Assembly: GCA_905236975.1 (NCBI GenBank)
Contig: CAJOQU010000103.1
Coordinates: 1 to 7,044, forward strand
Source: an uncultured Clostridia bacterium
GTDB taxonomy: Bacteria > Bacillota > Clostridia > Oscillospirales > Acutalibacteraceae
Direction: 5' to 3'
DNA length: 7,044 nt
Positions 6,451-7,044 of this stretch are shown one piece after another (the stretch's first letter is position 1; every line of letters begins with the position of its first letter). The notes below the pieces were generated by a model. That model saw nothing but the letters and a program-made list of their open reading frames with translations, made no database searches and was not told the DNA's origin. The translations under genes and the position numbers were made by a program.

Positions 6451-6858
6451 TTACAAATACCTGTGCGTATTCGCCCGATTCACACCCAGCACGCCGCCAA
6501 TCAGGGACGCCAACATCATTATGATAAAACGGAAAAGCGTTGTTCCCGTCACGTTGCCGCGTTGGATCATAAGCGCCGCCAACGTAATCACCGCAAAGCT
6601 CACGCCGCCCACGATCAAGCCGTAAAGCCAGCCCTTACTGCCGGATTTTTTGGCAACAAAAAACGAAGCCGCCAAACACCCTGCCGAAAGAGATAAAGTG
6701 GCAAAAACCGCCGCAAATATCAACCCGGACGGAACAAACAGCAACGCCACGCCAAACAGCACCACAAAAACGGCGGTGACGACAAATTCCAGTAAAATCG
6801 CTTTCACGATAAAAAATGAGCGGTTGCCCATTTCCGATCTGCGCATTTCATTTTTCAT
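6451..6858 (-). CDS. small four-helix membrane protein, TIGR04086/DUF3792-like
   Basis: This 135-residue protein is almost entirely hydrophobic, with four likely membrane helices at about residues 14-37, 43-68, 77-98 and 106-126 and a short basic N-terminus (MKNEMRRSE). The central pattern GCLAASFFVAKKSGSKGWLYGLIVGG (60-85), a small-residue-rich helix, a basic loop, then KGxxxGLxVG, resembles the TIGR04086 (DUF3792) family found in Clostridia and Bacilli, whose function is not known. The assignment is from memory of the family pattern and length. The ATG at 6858 is chosen because a strong GGAGG (6867-6871) lies 8 bases upstream; a longer reading from a GTG at 6918 would run through this site. 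It is separated from rnj by a candidate terminator and a promoter, so it is probably not part of that operon. Confidence 0.72.
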   Translation of the reverse strand: MKNEMRRSEMGNRSFFIVKAILLEFVVTAVFVVLFGVALLFVPSGLIFAAVFATLSLSAGCLAASFFVAKKSGSKGWLYGLIVGGVSFAVITLAALMIQRGNVTGTTLFRFIIMMLASLIGGVLGVNRANTHRYL

Positions 6859-6871
6859 AAAAAATCCCTCC

Positions 6872-6888
6872 CGAATACAATATATTCG
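6872..6888. promoter_or_regulatory. inverted repeat just upstream of the membrane-protein ribosome site
   Basis: CGAATA (6872-6877) and TATTCG (6883-6888) form a perfect 6-base inverted repeat with a 5-base spacer, touching the GGAGG site at 6867-6871. It could be an operator or a small mRNA hairpin beside the ribosome site. No clear -35/-10 pair was found in the 110-base gap upstream, so the gene's own promoter remains unplaced. Such a short AT-rich repeat may arise by chance. Confidence 0.3.
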
Positions 6889-6968
6889 AAAGGGACAAAA
6901 CTTATGCGAATCCGGCACGAGAAGTTCGATAGCCGATCAAACGGAAGAAACCGCCATGATCCGCCCTG

Positions 6969-7044
6969 TCATGCCCGCTTAGAAAATCCGTTCTTTAAAA
7001 AGCGCGCAATATCCTTTTCCTTTTTACCGTTATTTAGACGGTGC
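6969..7044 (-). CDS. possible C-terminal tail of an unidentified gene (cut by window edge)
   Basis: One minus-strand frame is open from the right edge to a TGA at 6969-6971, giving 24 residues ending KKEKDIARFLKNGFSKRA. The basic, amphipathic character and the phrase RFLKNGFS look like a real protein end, and faintly recall the C-terminal repeat of RecX-type proteins, but this is too short to name. An open frame of this length also occurs by chance. If real, its stop lies 110 bases before the membrane-protein gene, on the same strand. Confidence 0.35.
   Translation of the reverse strand, partial: HRLNNGKKEKDIARFLKNGFSKRA

Noticed and set aside
6859..6918. A 20-residue N-terminal extension of the membrane protein from a GTG at 6918.
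   Set aside because: It would translate through the strong GGAGG at 6867-6871 and adds a non-hydrophobic segment with no ribosome site of its own.
6951..6965. CCGCC-ATGAT-CCGCC direct repeat near the right end.
   Set aside because: It is two 5-base copies only, without further units or symmetry; chance is the simplest explanation.
7028..7042. ACCGT/ACGGT inverted repeat at the right edge as a terminator.
   Set aside because: It has only 5 pairs with no T run on the minus strand, and it overlaps the possible gene tail.

Overview
The window looks like a core-chromosome stretch from a Clostridia-class Firmicute, probably an Oscillospiraceae/Ruminococcaceae-type anaerobe. That placement is inferred from protein style (RNase J with a basic N-terminal tail, a TIGR04086-type membrane protein, tilS-hpt-ftsH order), Gram-positive Shine-Dalgarno sites and roughly balanced base composition. 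No rRNA or other phylogenetic marker gene was compared. Every supportable gene lies on the minus strand, so transcription runs from the right edge to the left.

Right end (about 6370-7044): a possible 24-codon tail of an unidentified gene touches the edge (6969-7044). A 110-base gap follows, then a small four-helix membrane protein of the TIGR04086/DUF3792 type (6451-6858), then a candidate terminator (6374-6410).

Leader region (6156-6350): a good sigma-A-type promoter (TTGACA, 18 bases, TAAAAT; 6320-6349) should start transcription near 6313. This leaves a leader of about 155 bases that holds a two-tier hairpin (6198-6229) before the first gene.

Operon (1-6155): six genes are packed with gaps of -4 to 18 bases: rnj (RNase J), rplI (ribosomal protein L9), dnaB (replicative helicase), tilS (tRNA-Ile lysidine synthetase), hpt (hypoxanthine phosphoribosyltransferase) and ftsH (membrane AAA protease, cut by the left edge after 197 codons). 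No room exists for internal terminators, so all six are probably co-transcribed from the promoter before rnj. The set joins RNA decay, ribosome assembly, replication, tRNA decoding, purine salvage and membrane-protein quality control. This is a growth-linked housekeeping cluster, and tilS-hpt-ftsH is a well known Firmicute order.

I see no mobile element, CRISPR array, tRNA, rRNA, defence system or other exotic locus. The points worth a second look are regulatory or structural: the rnj leader hairpin, the RNase J basic tail, a small hairpin pairing the ftsH ribosome binding site ahead of a TTG start, and several start codons that automatic calling would misplace.
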